The notes: generated by a model from the letters alone, not told the origin. Shown: positions 22,315-33,345, counted from the stretch's first letter. The stretch is DNA of 64,000 nt from Phalacrocorax aristotelis (GCF_949628215.1 NC_134297.1:744001-808000), one strand, 5' to 3'. Numbers and translations are program-made.

Positions 22315-22500
22315 AGGTATTTGCTGGGTCCGAGGGCTAGTGCTCCTCAGTATTTTCACTCATGACCAAAATGATGGAACAGAAAAAATTGTTAGATTTG
22401 CGGATGACGCTGTGCCAGGAGTGATGGTACATCAGAGGACAAGTTTAGGATTGATAGCGATCCTGAAGCTGGAAATACCACCCCCAAAATCCAGGGAAGC
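22315..22500 (+). mobile_element. Decayed CR1-type LINE reverse-transcriptase fragment
   Basis: Conceptual translation in the frame through 22340 gives a stretch LVLLSIFTHD...DGTE...RFADD. It aligns with the CR1 ORF2 block containing the polymerase FADD motif (usual order: VLFNIFIND, D-x-G-x-E, KFADD). The FADD aspartates are encoded at about 22399-22407. One codon is missing between the IF and FADD blocks, and the sequence beyond about 22450 no longer matches well. Only this core survives: no 3' end, no target-site duplication and no start are visible. CR1 is the dominant LINE of birds and other reptiles, which supports the host assignment. Confidence 0.7.
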
Positions 22501-22779
22501 TAACGAACCTTTAAGACGTTGCTAGAAAATCAAGACTGCGGAAGGAGCCAGGGGTTACTGCGAGTCGCAGACCGAGCCCGAGCCAACAGCCTCGTGGTGC
22601 TGCGCAAAGGCACTGCGGCGGGATGCGCTCACTGGCGCCCGCTGTACGAGGCGCGAAGCTCTTCTGCCCCGGAACGATGCTGACAGCAGAGCCAAGGCCA
22701 CCAAGGGCATCGGCCCTGACGGGTGGCCCCCACCCCTTGCTTTAAAGTCCGTGTCTCCATGAAACCTCCTTGCAGAAGA
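22501..22779. other. Unique or unrecognisable DNA after the CR1 relic
   Basis: Possibly further decayed element sequence, but no motif can be matched. Confidence 0.3.
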
Positions 22780-23000
22780 TGCACAGGAAATAAAGAGGGA
22801 CATGACAGTGAATTTAATTAAATATTCAAAGATTGGTTTTGGCATTATTTACTCAGGTAAGACTCCGAGCTTTGGGTTCCACGTTTGGTTGTTACTGTGG
22901 AAACCGGCTCAACGCGGATGTATAAAAAGAAAGGGCTCATCAATTAAATAATTTAAAAAGTGAAATAAAACCTCGGGGAGCGCAACACGACAGGCCGTTC
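22780..23000. promoter_or_regulatory. Putative AT-rich regulatory island
   Basis: Contains GTGAATTTAATTAAATATTCAAAG near 22808 and CATCAATTAAATAATTTAAAAAG near 22938. No coding signal. Confidence 0.35.
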
Positions 23001-26000
23001 TGTATTTAGGATTCTCAGTTCGGCTGCTTCGCGCCGAGAGGCAGGAGATATCTAGGACGCTCGGCTTGCCTGCGAGCTAATTGCTCGGGCGCTGCTGTCC
23101 CCCAGGACGCCCGAGCGCACGGAGGAGCAGCAGCTCCGACCGCTGCTTACGGGACAGCTGCCGGGCAGCACGCTTCCCGAAACCCCGGGGCAGGACCCTG
23201 CTGCCCGGGCAGGGGTCCGGGAAGCAGCGCTGCAGAGCCCTAATCCTGGCACTCACGCGCTGCACAGCCTTGGATTCGCTTCTGCACAGCTTTTGCTTTA
23301 TGTCTCTCTGTTAAACAGGAACACTAATCCTCACCTGCCGCCTTCATTAATATTTGCAAAGGGCTTGGAAACCTTCCAGCGCAACGAGGAGTAAAACAGT
23401 GAAAAGCATTATTCACACGACCCCCCCAGCTTGCTTGCTGAGCTGAACCGCTGCTCAGAATAGCGTATCTGAGGAAATATGGATGAAATTTGAGGCCAGA
23501 CCGGTATTTACACCTCATCAGCGATGCGAGGCCACTGCCAGTTGGGAGGGTGAAGGAAAAATCGTGAGCAAGAGTAGTCAAAAGCTGGGAAGAACGCCGC
23601 GCGGCTTGCCGCCCCTCCCTGCCCGTTGCTCACAGAAGGAAGGGCCACCGTCGCTGGCAGCGCGGCCCCTGCACATCTGTCCCTCTCGGAGAGCTCAGCC
23701 GAGTCCCTATTTTTAGGCAGGAGCGCGGAGGGGATTAAGGGGCCCGTGGCAGGTCACAGGGCGATGGGGCAGCTGGGACGACAGCACCCACCTCTGCAAC
23801 GAGAGCTCAGCAGCTGCTCGGGGCTTGTCCCTCCTGGCCTATTCCCAATCCCCAACAGGTGCTTTGCAAACCCCGTTTGCTTCAGCGCCTGCCGTTGCGG
23901 CAGGAGGCGGCCGGTGGATGCCGGACTCGCACTAGCCGCAGAGGTTATTTGTCTCGCCTCGCGGAGGAAACTAGATCGACGATGTGCTCAGAGGAGCTAA
24001 GGGCATGTTTGACAGCATCCATAAGGTTTTCTGTCACGCTATCCAAAGGATATGTCTTTGCTGTCCAAACCCCACCATCGTTATTTAGCCAGTGCCAGAA
24101 GATGGATTTCCCTTTTGTTTCCTCGCGTTACGCTCCCGGTCCTCACTCATCACACACCCGTCAGCCCCTCGCTGGGCCGGCCGCAAGTCCCAGGCTCCCG
24201 AAGCGAGTTTTCCCATCCGTCAGGGCAGGATCAGGTGAAGATCTATATCCCCTCCCCGTGACCAGCTGTCAAAGCGGAGCCCGAACAGCAGCAGTGGGGA
24301 CGCAGCTGATGTGTGCCACACCAGCGGCGGGCGGGTACCCCGTACCCCGACCCCGCTGTCTTTGACCAGCCTTTTTGGAGGGTCAGATCACACTCAAAAC
24401 CCTCCAAAACCTCTTCATCAGAGGAAGATGAGGCATGACCGAAGCATCCTTGCGTACAGGCATCTTGCTGCAGAAGTTTGCCAGGAGCCCAGCTGCCAAA
24501 ACCCTCTTGGAGCCCGAAGCAAACCTCCCGCAGGACAAGACAGCGCTCGCGGGTAGATGCTGCTTCAGCAGACGGCTCTCGGCAGGGCCCCCTGCCAGTC
24601 CCCTCGTGGGAGGGGGTACGGCTCCCCCAAGCCCCCCCGGCAGCGCCCAGGGACACGCAGGCAGCAGACGTTCCCTCCAGCAGGAGCCGGCTGCGTCGCA
24701 GGAAGAGGAACTGGCAGCCAGCGCTTTTAATTGAATAATTTAAACATTATTGATTTTTCCTGCTAGCTGGCAACGAGGCCCAAACCCCAGGCAGACCAGA
24801 AATGATTAAAAAGTAGTCTCTTCTCAGACAACTAAGATACCATTCTTGTCCAATGCGGAGGAAGCAGATGGAAACCCAAACGAGCTGCTGGGTCAGCTTT
24901 GTTCCCAGCAAGAGGGGACAAGGGGAGCGAGCGCAGGAGCAAAACAGCCTCACCCGCCCGCTCCATATACACGATTAAAGGAAGACAGAGAAGGCTTGCA
25001 GTTACAGGCGACCAGCCGCAGCTCTCAAACCAGTGCTAAAAGGTGCCCCAGCACCAAGGCACTAAAACCAGTCATACCCTGGGCGTATCGTAGAGCACCG
25101 GTTGCCGTCTGGGCACCGAACACGCGCTTTGCATCAGCAAACTACAAACACGGAGCAGGGAGCAGTAGCCAAGCGCTACTAAAGGGAGCCACAGGCTGCA
25201 GCCGCACCTGGGGCCTGCGCATCCAGCCTGCTCCCTGTAAGCACAGCAGCCTAGGCAGACCCCCGATAGGGACGTGAAAGAGGGCAGCGAGGGGCTTTTC
25301 ATGCTCCTGTGCAGGGGTCGTGCTTTACAATATGCTTGCAAATGCCTAAGTCCCCTTGAGCAAAAGGAGTCTGAGCAAGTTACGCGTGCTTTGGCACTGC
25401 TCGTGCCCCGAGCGCAGCTCTGTTTTGAGGCGTGAGCAAGCTGCAGGCTGGCAGCTCCTCCTTTGCATCGCAAATCTGCAGCCATGGAGCTACTCTGCTC
25501 CAAAAACCTCTCTAACCCTCTTTTCCCTTCTAAGGGATCAACCCTCTCGTGGTCAGCCTGCAGAGGAGAGGACAGGACAGTGAAGTATTTCCCTCTACAG
25601 GAAGAAATGAACTTGTTATAAAACAGTTGCCAATGCAGTGATGAACACAGCAGCATCACACGCAGAAATTGATGATGCTCTTTAGTGGCTTTGCTATTGA
25701 TCTGAAGATGGTGATTTTGCCTTTGACATTGGAGCATGCGATGGGAAAAGGAAAAAGGCAGCTTGCAGCCTGTTCCAGAGGGGTAGGCTGCCAAGTCCTA
25801 GGCCTGGGAGCTGCTACTCGAGGGTTCACAGGTGCCACAACACAACAGACCGGGGCTCTGTCATGCCCAGTACCGTACAAAATTGAAGCAACCCCTGCCC
25901 GACACGTGGGACGCTTTGGGGTCTGCATCCCTGAAACTACATCTCCCGAGCACAAATCCACAGCTGTTGCACCCGGACTCCTCAGAAGACACACGAGAGC

Positions 26001-26799
26001 CAGCCCAGGAGCAACAGTAACTGAAGCAGCTCGAGCCGAGACCTCTTTCTCCAACAGGTGGAAGAACAAAGCATGAACTTGCAAGGCTGAAACCCAGTTC
26101 AGTATCAAAACAGTCCCGAACTTCACGATGCTCCAACTCTGATGGAAAGGATTTAACAGTCTTGTGTCTGCCCCCAGTAACCTGGAGTTTCAAGATAACT
26201 CTCTCTTTCAATTCCTCCCGCTTCTCCAAAGAGAACAAGTGTGCCAAAAGGACTAGCATATCAAGAAATCTGGATGCATTTAAATAAGAAAGCAATTAAA
26301 CACTTTAATAACTTGGAGGGGGGGCGGGGCGGGAAGGAAACAATTAAAATGAATTCAGGATGACCTTAAAACCTTCCACTGTTGTAGCTGCGAACACCAA
26401 CATTTAGCAAGCCTGGCTGAGTCGATCCCAGCAGCAGCGTCCGCCCCCACCTCGCGCCCGTTGCACCCGCACACGGCTGAGCAGAGCCGCGGGCAGCAGC
26501 GCAGGACAGCCTCGCCGTGTCCCTGAGACTAGTTGCACGCATAACCTTCCCCAGACCGACTGATCCTATCTTTTACCTCCCGACTACTTATAAAGACTAT
26601 TTACCCATCGTTGGGCAACAGGAGAAAACAAGCCAGCGCCCAAAGAATTCCCTACCTGGGCGGCCACGATGGGCTGCGGCATGAAGTACACAAACACCGA
26701 GGGTCCCAAGAGGGTCCCGGCATCCAGCCCATCGCAGGCGTAACAGGGGCCTCTGTAGGAGCCCAGCTGCTGCCCGGCAGCCGCCCATCTCACGTAACG
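23001..26799. other. Long unique stretch, no gene recognised
   Basis: CpG-rich at 23040-23250 and 24560-24720; elsewhere mixed. Small AT patches lie at 24725-24765 and 26280-26350, the latter with a G-rich GGGGGGGCGGGGCGGG at 26319-26334. A 240-codon minus-strand frame (25072-25794) has no recognisable domain and a low-information composition. It is treated as chance. Confidence 0.4.
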
Positions 26800-27035
26800 G
26801 TAATAATAAATGACTTGCACTTCCACGGTACTTTTAACAAGAGGACTTCAAAGCCCTTGTAGATTCAGGAGGCCCTGTGACACCCTTCACAAGTACGGTT
26901 TTAGTCTCAGTTTTATGGATGAGGAAATTGCGGGTAGGAAGGGAGAGTAATTTGCCCACATGACAGGGGGAAGGAAGAGAAGCAGCAGTAGCAGCTACAA
27001 AGGGAAAACCCAAGCGCTGGGTCTGAGCCCCCGGC
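26800..27035 (-). mobile_element. MIR/L3-type ancient repeat relic
   Basis: GTCTCAGTTTTATGGATGAGGAAATTGC (26904-26931) and GGGAGAGTAATTTGCCCACATGACAG (26941-26966) closely track the MIR reverse-strand core (CATTTTACAGATGAGGAAACTG, GAGGTTAAGTGACTTGCCCAAGGTCAC). CCAAGCGCTGGGTCTGAGCCC ends the match. Upstream CTTGCACTTCCACGGTACTTTT and TTCAAAGCCC fit the tail region. This is the best MIR-like match in the window. Confidence 0.65.
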
Positions 27036-27639
27036 CGAGACAAGGCTCAGGGGAGCAGCCGCCCTGCTAGGGCGAGGCAGAGGGCACAGACCACCGGGCC
27101 CCTGCTCGGGCTCCAAACCGCCACCGCCAGGAGCATTGAGCTGCCCTAAGCACTCACCGGTCCTCACAGAGCCCTTGTGCGTCAAGGGCTCCGAGTCACA
27201 CGAGGCAGAGGACCCTTCACAGCGATTACACGGGGAAAAGGGCTTTAACGAACAGGTACCGCACAAGGGTTATTTTTCCCTGCCCCAGCCCATCAGCCGA
27301 GCACCGGGCTAGGGACTTAGAGGCATCAGCTTGTAATTTAAACAGGCTGGCTTCAAAAGAGCAGAGCAGATAGAGGAGGGCTGCCCACACATGTTATCCG
27401 CTGCCGGTACAGCCGAGCCACGAGCACCTCCGGGATGCAGCCGGGGCAGCACGGAGGGCAGGCGAGGGGAGCGGAGGACAGCAATAAAGATTTCTAGGAG
27501 GCAGCTGGGGAAGAGGAGAGCAGGACAGCGGTGACCCAGGGCACAGGATGCCTGCGAGCATCTCCGTCTCCTGAGCTTGGCAAGTCGCACGGCGAGGCTG
27601 CGGCAGGGCAAAGCATCCCCGGCCCCCCGCTTGAACAGC
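27036..27639. other. GC-rich unique DNA, nothing recognised
   Basis: Mixed to GC-rich sequence with mirrored short frames. Confidence 0.4.
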
Positions 27640-28065
27640 CTCATTGACGAGCCTTGTCATCGTTCCTCAAGACTAATTTTTTTAAATTGCAAAATCTTAC
27701 GGAGCTATTAACCTCAGAAGAGTTTAACATATGGCAGCGCAAGTCTCCCTCTTACCCTAATTATAAGGCTTGCTGTAATAGGGCTGTCTTTTAAGTTACA
27801 GCTGCTATGCTTTTGGCTTTTCGCTAACATTACAGCCTATTAAGGAGCTACATTTAATGCATGCAAATTGCCAGAACACAGAGTGCTTCGGACCAGCAAG
27901 GGGATGCATTTAAGCAACAGCAGCAATATCCCAGGGTCAGGCTCACCCTGCTGAGAACTCCATATGATCCATCAATCAAACTCCACTCATTAATTAACTA
28001 ATTCATTAAATATCTTCATAGATGACGGTTCATCAAGGCGGAACGCTGTGTTGACAGCGACGTCC
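27640..28065. promoter_or_regulatory. Strong putative enhancer island with POU octamer
   Basis: About 400 bp, AT-rich and motif dense: ACCCTAATTATAAGG near 27755, a perfect octamer ATGCAAAT at 27861-27868, CATTTAATGCATGC just before it, and TTAATTAACTAATTC at 27990-28004. A small perfect stem CGCTGT/ACAGCG lies at 28044-28059. No coding potential. Confidence 0.5.
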
Positions 28066-30074
28066 TGTCAGCACTTAGTGGTACCAGCTTCCCCCCCCAG
28101 CCTGGGCAGACGCTACTGCCGCCTGGCCCCGCACTCACCGTGGCTCCATGCAGCCATCCTGGCACCTGGGCTTGGAAAGAGGGCACTACTCCCACCACCA
28201 CCCCCTTATATAGCCCCTGTGGCAGCCCCGCAGCTGCCAGCCATTGCCATCAGCCCACCCTGCCCAGGTGGTTTGCTCCCCCTGCCCAGTCTGCCCCACC
28301 TGCTCCCAGCAGAGCCCCTGCAACACCCCCCTACCCCAGCACAGCAGAAAGCCACTGCCTGGCAGGAGCAGAGCTCATTTTTTTTGAGGAATAATAATGA
28401 AGTGTGCAAATAAAAATAAATTCTTGCTAAAAAATTAATAATAAAGGCAAAGTGATGCTGCAGCAGACTCGTGGAGTGGGGGATGGGACGGACTGGGGAG
28501 GGGAATGGGAAAAAAAACCCACCCCAGCAGAAGGTTTCACACCCGGCACTGCCACCATGTTTCTTTCTGCCAGACACGGTTATTAGCTATGGTGGGTGTT
28601 GCTGGTAATGACAGCAGCTCAGCGCTGGGCCAGGTACTGCCCGGAAATTCTTTCCTAGGGGATTTTTGGGAAAGCCTGCCTCAGGAGTGAACAGCATTTT
28701 CCTATCGTACAAGTAAACCCATGCCTGAGGCTCAAGGGGAGCTGCTGCATGCGTAGCTGTACCCAGCTCCCCCCCACCCCAGCCGAACCCCCTTGGAGCA
28801 ACTAGCACGTCCCAGGACCCCACCTCACTGCCACCCCCCATGCCTAGTGCCCCACAGGGTCGCTGCAATCAGTCCCTCAATTAACCGTGTTTCTGAAGGC
28901 TGCAAGCAGAGCACACGAGTACCACGGCCCTGGCTCCAGCCCAAGGGCTAATTTACTTTCACAAGCCTGGAGTTCAACCAGGCATATTAAAACGGCTGCA
29001 GGAACCACTGCCAGCCCCCCCACCCCGGTCCAGACGGGGCGCTCTGAGCTGGCCTGTCACACCCCTGTTTCCCGCAGTAGCCGGGTATCGCCCCTCCGCC
29101 CCGAGGTCCGACGAAATCTGGTGGCTAAAGCCTGCTCTTCCCCTTTATTAACAACCTCCCACCCAAGAGCAGCTGGGGGAGAGGCCGTGCTGCGGCAGCG
29201 TGCAGTAATGGTAACCTCTGCATCAATTCTCGCTCCCTGAAGAAAAGCCTCCTGGCTTCGGTGCCACAAGCTGTAATACTGAAAATGGCTGTAAATTTGA
29301 AAAATTGGCACATTGTAGTCCAACAAGACAATTTTTGAATTGCTCCGTGCAGCTGTGCAGTTCTGGATGCTATGCTGCCCGCATCCTAAACTGGGAGGTG
29401 GAGCATCTTCTCAGCTGAAAACACCAGCCTTACTTTGGTTATTCCTTTCTGCCCGTCCAGAACCTGCGTGCCGCTTCTTGCGGCGGGAGGGCGCTGGGCT
29501 CGGCAGCCAGCCTGCGGGATCCCCAGCCCTCTTTCGGGCAGCACGGAGGCAGATGCACCGGGGAGGGGGGACAAAATGCCCCGGCGAGGGAGCGCCTCCC
29601 CAGTAGCCTCCAGGCCCAGCCAGGGGTTTGGCCATGGTGCGTGCCACAGCCCGCATCGCTGTTTTTTCCCTTTCTCCACCAACGGTGGGCTAAGGCGGGC
29701 TGGCGTCTGCGCATCCCGCACGCTGCGAGGTAGGGAGCGGAAGGCGGCGTAGCTGTGGGAGCTGCCGGCGTGCTTTCAGGAGAACCCGTGTGGACCTGCT
29801 CGATAAAGGTAGGTTTAGTGCTAGGACGGCGTTAAGGGTTTCTGGGCATGAGGGAGGGGGGAGCCGAGCGCAGGGGGAAGCCGGGGCTGAGCCCCTTCGC
29901 AGGAGTAAGGGGCACCCGGAGCAAAGACCACTGCGGATCGCAGGCAGAGAGCTGCTTAATCAATGTAACGATCCCGGTGCTGTTCAAAGGCTCTGCCTTT
30001 GTGCTGGACCGACCGCGAGGCCTTTCTGCTTCTGCGCTCTGAAGAATGAGACAAAATTCTGGAATAAATAAATT
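28066..30074. other. Unique DNA, no gene recognised
   Basis: C-rich at 28080-28350; an AT-rich patch with AATAATAATGAAG and AAAAATTAATAATAAAG at 28389-28447; then mixed to GC-rich sequence. A CCTTATATAG CArG-like string sits at 28202-28211. No repeat or exon recognised. Confidence 0.4.
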
Positions 30075-30101
30075 GGGGGGGGGGGGGGGGGGGGGGGGGG
30101 G
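30075..30101 (+). repeat. Poly-G tract (27 G)
   Basis: Uninterrupted G run directly after AATAAATAAATT. Such runs form intra- or intermolecular G-quadruplexes, are unstable in replication and are often miscalled in assembly. It lies about 125 bp beyond the stop codon of the candidate minus-strand gene, where it would read as poly-C in a 3' UTR. Confidence 0.95.
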
Positions 30102-30226
30102 AGGAATTGCTATCTGGCCCGCAGGAGAAGAGAAACCCAAACCCTTGTTTAACCAGCCATAATGATCACACGTCGCTTCTTCTGGGGACCAAAGAGTGAG
30201 GAGGGTTGGTGGGTAATATCTGGAAT

Positions 30227-30628
30227 TCAGGCATCTTTCAGGAGCCACGCTTTTACTGTAACACGGTTCTTCCGGGCAGCCAACAAGGCCGGCTCGTTAA
30301 AGTTTAGTATTACCTCTGTAGCCTTCTGCATTGTTCGATCAAGGTCTAATAACTCGTTTGGTGGCTTTCTCTGACCGTGGCGGGGCCTTGCCCCCCCCGG
30401 CGGCAGCAGCCCCGCGTTGCTGGGGGGAGCAGGCGGCCCTGGGGGGATTTGCTCAGGGGGCGGCAGGGTTTGCAGAGGTGGGCTCGGGAACTGTCGGGGC
30501 CGCCTTCCTCCGGGATGCTCTTCTGCCTGCTTTGCCAGCGCCAGCTCCGGGCGGCTCTCTTGGGAAGTGTCAGGCGCCCCGAACCCCACCCCAGCTCCGT
30601 CGAGAACCTTTGGAGCAGACAAAGCCAT
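30227..30628 (-). CDS. Candidate small protein (133 aa) or coding exon, unknown function
   Basis: I do not recognise this protein. The frame is open far upstream, but the start chosen at 30628 has a strong initiation context (ACCATGG). Residues 1-47 are mixed and residues 48-90 are very proline-rich with basic residues. Residues 91-133 turn AT-normal and look like an amphipathic helical segment (core NELLDLDRTM, QKATEVILNF) followed by a basic stretch ending KDA. A donor-like GAG/GTAATA after codon 105 falls in phase 0 (exon end 30314), so this could be exon 1 of a spliced gene rather than a single-exon gene. The CpG-rich 5' half and an AT-rich block about 260 bp upstream (30890-31020) would suit a promoter. 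No conserved domain is claimed; a chance frame in CpG-rich DNA remains quite possible. Confidence 0.3.
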   Translation of the reverse strand: MALSAPKVLDGAGVGFGAPDTSQESRPELALAKQAEEHPGGRRPRQFPSPPLQTLPPPEQIPPGPPAPPSNAGLLPPGGARPRHGQRKPPNELLDLDRTMQKATEVILNFNEPALLAARKNRVTVKAWLLKDA

Positions 30629-30889
30629 GGTATTTAGTCTCTGGAAATGCTTGCAAACTGCAAGAGCTCCGAAAGCCCTGCCTGCAACGCCCTTCCCGTT
30701 CTTGGGGGCCGTTGTAAGCCTACCCGTTTCTGCCTGCAAGTGAGGCCGCCGGCAGGTAAGAGCCCCTCCTTCCCAGGGGCATGCGGGAGCTCCCGCGTGC
30801 CAACCCCTGCTGGCGCCAGACTGTGCGTGCAACACGGAGCGCCCGGCGGTATGAAAATGCTCGCGGGGAAATGAAAGGCGGAGTCTGAA

Positions 30890-31020
30890 TGAGCAGAATT
30901 TTACCGAGGTGTTTGCATGTGCATTGAAATGCAGAACGGCCCGAAGCTGTTTGTCTTGAGAATTTAATGAAAATGCTTTGTTTATTGCGGTGTGTTGCAT
31001 GTGTGAATTATAGGTGTACA
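30890..31020. promoter_or_regulatory. Putative regulatory island between divergent frames
   Basis: AT-rich 130 bp with GTTTGCATGTGCATTG near 30911 (octamer-like, one mismatch), GAGAATTTAATGAAAATG near 30958 and TTTATTGCGG. It lies between the candidate minus-strand frame and the long plus-strand frame. Confidence 0.35.
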
Positions 31021-31356
31021 CGATGGCTAACAAATGGAGCGCCTTTCTGCATCCGCTGCCGCCTGGGGGATTCCCGCTCACGCATACCGGTAGCGAGGAC
31101 GGAAAAGGCAGGAGCCAGGTAAAACACAGCCTTAGCTCATCAGTGGTGCGGGACTCTTTGCTCACTGGAAGGATCCTCAGGATCCCGAGGCTTTCTTCTG
31201 GCTGTTCCTGCGAGGCCTCCAGAGCACCTTGGCGGGCGGTTTGAGCAAGGAGGGCTTGGGATGGGCGGTCGCCCACCTCCTCTGCGTGAAATGAATCACA
31301 GCATCTAGGAGGGATGCTCTGTGTGCCGTGGGGGGATCCCCAGGGTGGCTGGGGTC

Positions 31357-32487
31357 ATGGTTTGCAGGCTGGGTGCTGCACATGTCCTGGGCTGGGAGAG
31401 CAGACCCCACCCCTGCCTTGCCATCCGCCTTGCCGTGGCACGAGGCGGCTCGCTGCGTTTTTGGGGGCTCAGAAAAATGGTGGTTTGTAACTGGGATCCC
31501 CAGTTAGAGATCCCCACCCCGCTGCCGAGGGCCAGGCCGCGTCCCCGCAGAGGCCTGAGGACAGCCGGCAGCCCTGCACTGCCCTGCGGGCAACGCCAAC
31601 GGACCGACACTTACCCGGCAAAGGTTCAATTGACCCCCTTTTTGCGGAACTACAACGCGTTTGTCTTCACTTTCCCCTTCTTTTTTCATGAAAATCTGAA
31701 GCCATTTTCAGTATTACAGCTTTTGCTGCATAAACCAGGGGGATTTTCATCGGGGAGCAAAAAATTGATTCAGAGGTTTCCATTAAGTCACATTAGCACA
31801 GCACGGCCGCTTTCAAGGGCTGAGCTTGGCAGTGCACGTATTGTAAAAGAAATGGGGCGTTTTCAATGCCCAAATTCAGGGGAGTTAAGCTGGAACAACC
31901 CCATTAGGCTGCTTTTACCGTGGGGCGTGGGAGACGGCCTCTGGAGAGCCTGGAGAAGACCAGCCAGTCACTGGGACAGTGCTCTGCTAACATTACGGCA
32001 GCTTTTCCCTCCTGCATCCCCACGGCTGAGGAAACCAAGGCGCGGGGAGGTGAGGGGCTGGCTGGTGCCTTGCAAAGAGGAGTCAGCTCCTCGAGCAGGA
32101 GAACAGCCGCCCAGCCCCTCCCCTGAGCATCCCCGTGGCTCCACCAACCCTCCGCACTGCCCCACAATTTCCCACCGCTACTCCGGTTGCGACCTGCCAC
32201 CAGCTGCCGGGTGGCTCGTGTTTTGGCTGCGCTCTCGGGGGCAGAGGTTGACGATAACCCTTACTGGCGTGCCGAGATGGCGATCCCCGCTCCGCCGTCA
32301 GGCAGCGGCCAGCCGCACCGGCTCGCCGACTTCGTGGCACCCTCAGAGCTTCTCCAGACTCATCGCACCGGCATCCCCGCTCGCCGCAGCCCCCTTCCCT
32401 TCCAGCTCCCTTGCAGGTGACAGGAGACCCCGAACCGCCCGTCCCTTCTGCAGGGGGGCAGGCGCCAGCAAGGAGCCGCGTGATTGA
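31357..32487 (+). other. Unusually long open frame, coding status doubtful
   Basis: An ATG at 31357 in a good context (GTCATGG) opens 376 codons to a TGA at 32485-32487, and the frame is open still further upstream. Composition is rich in R, P, S, G and L with no domain, signal or repeat. Part of it (about 31975-32110) coincides with a possible MIR relic, which argues against an old coding gene. Its length is surprising for DNA that is not uniformly GC-rich, so it is recorded, but most likely it is not translated. Confidence 0.12.
31975..32110 (-). mobile_element. Possible MIR-type relic
   Basis: CATCCCCACGGCTGAGGAAACCAAGGCGCGGGGAGGTGAGGGGCTGG (32015-32061) resembles CCCCATTTTACAGATGAGGAAACTGAGGCACAGAGAGGTTAAGTGACTTG with CpG-rich substitutions. 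Only one block matches, so confidence is low. Confidence 0.3.
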
Positions 32488-32499
32488 TACTGCGATTAT

Positions 32500-32765
32500 G
32501 CGCTTGCACCTTGGCACCGCAGTAATTGTGCTAGACAGAGCTGTTTAAATACCACCAGACAGAGTATTACTCACATGAAAATGAGGCCTTAAATGTCATT
32601 ATTTGTGTCATTATTAATAGCCCCTAATTGTGTTCTCTAATCATCATGAAATTACGTTAATATTAATATTCACATCAAAACTGCCTGGGGAACGAGCAGA
32701 ACTACTTTTTTTTAAAAAAACCCTACCATATGTCAATCTGCATTAACGTGAAACACTTGCCTTGT
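32500..32765. promoter_or_regulatory. Strong putative enhancer island
   Basis: About 260 bp with GCCTTAAATGTCATTATTTGTG, TCATTATTAATAGCCCC, CTAATTGTG and the palindromic AATATTAATATT at 32659-32670. The sharp composition change from the CpG-rich sequence ending at about 32490 is striking. No coding potential; regulatory role inferred. Confidence 0.5.
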
Positions 32766-33184
32766 GCATAGGCTGCCAGGAGGGGAGACATGGGGTGGAG
32801 TAGGAGGATTTCTTGCACCTCCAAGCCCCACGAAAGGCTCTGCCTGTGACGTCCCAAGGACCCATGAGTGCGGCTCGAAGAACTCGCGTCCTTAGACAAC
32901 AGCAGTGTTTCCTAAGGAGCTTTATCGGGAGCGCTTCCAGCAAGTCTGTCAGAGGGAGCAAAGCCGGATTCTTTATTTACACACGGAAATCTCAGAAGAT
33001 GCAGGAGTAGCACAAGGTTTTGTAGCATTACTAGCTTTTTGTGTATGTTTTTCCTCTATTAAGTTCACTCTTTTCATTGTGTTTTCACCAGCACAAAAAT
33101 CCACCAGGGAGAACGGCAACAGCATGATCCCACCGAAGAAATGTTGGGAAAAAGCCTCCCAAAGGCATTAATTTTAATGGCTGT
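32766..33184. other. Unique DNA, nothing recognised
   Basis: Mixed composition; T-rich at 33030-33090. No recognised element. Confidence 0.35.
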
Positions 33185-33345
33185 TGCTCAGGAGCTGAAC
33201 TCCGTGGATGTTAATGGCGTTTGGCACCCTGGCCAGTCATTATAATTATTGTTACGTGTCCACTGAGGTAGCACTTCAGAAGCCTTTACCAAGCCACAGC
33301 GCCGTTAGGGCAGGTGATCTGCCCACAGGCAATGAGCGGCGGTCT
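33185..33345. mobile_element. Possible L3/CR1-type 3'-end relic
   Basis: CTGAACTCCGTGGATGTTAATGGCG resembles the amniote ACTTCAATGGAGTTAATGGC repeat block. CATTATAATTATTGTTACGTG...GAGGTAGCACTTCAGAAGCC resembles the ATTATTTGTATTGCGGTAGCACCTAGAAGCCCC block of old CR1/L3-like repeats. AAGCCACAGCGCCGTTAGGGCAGGTGATCTGCCCACAG follows. Diverged and by-eye only. Confidence 0.35.

Noticed and set aside
25072..25794. 240-codon minus-strand frame, rich in C and S
   Set aside because: No motif spacing typical of zinc fingers, no signal or membrane segment; most likely chance.
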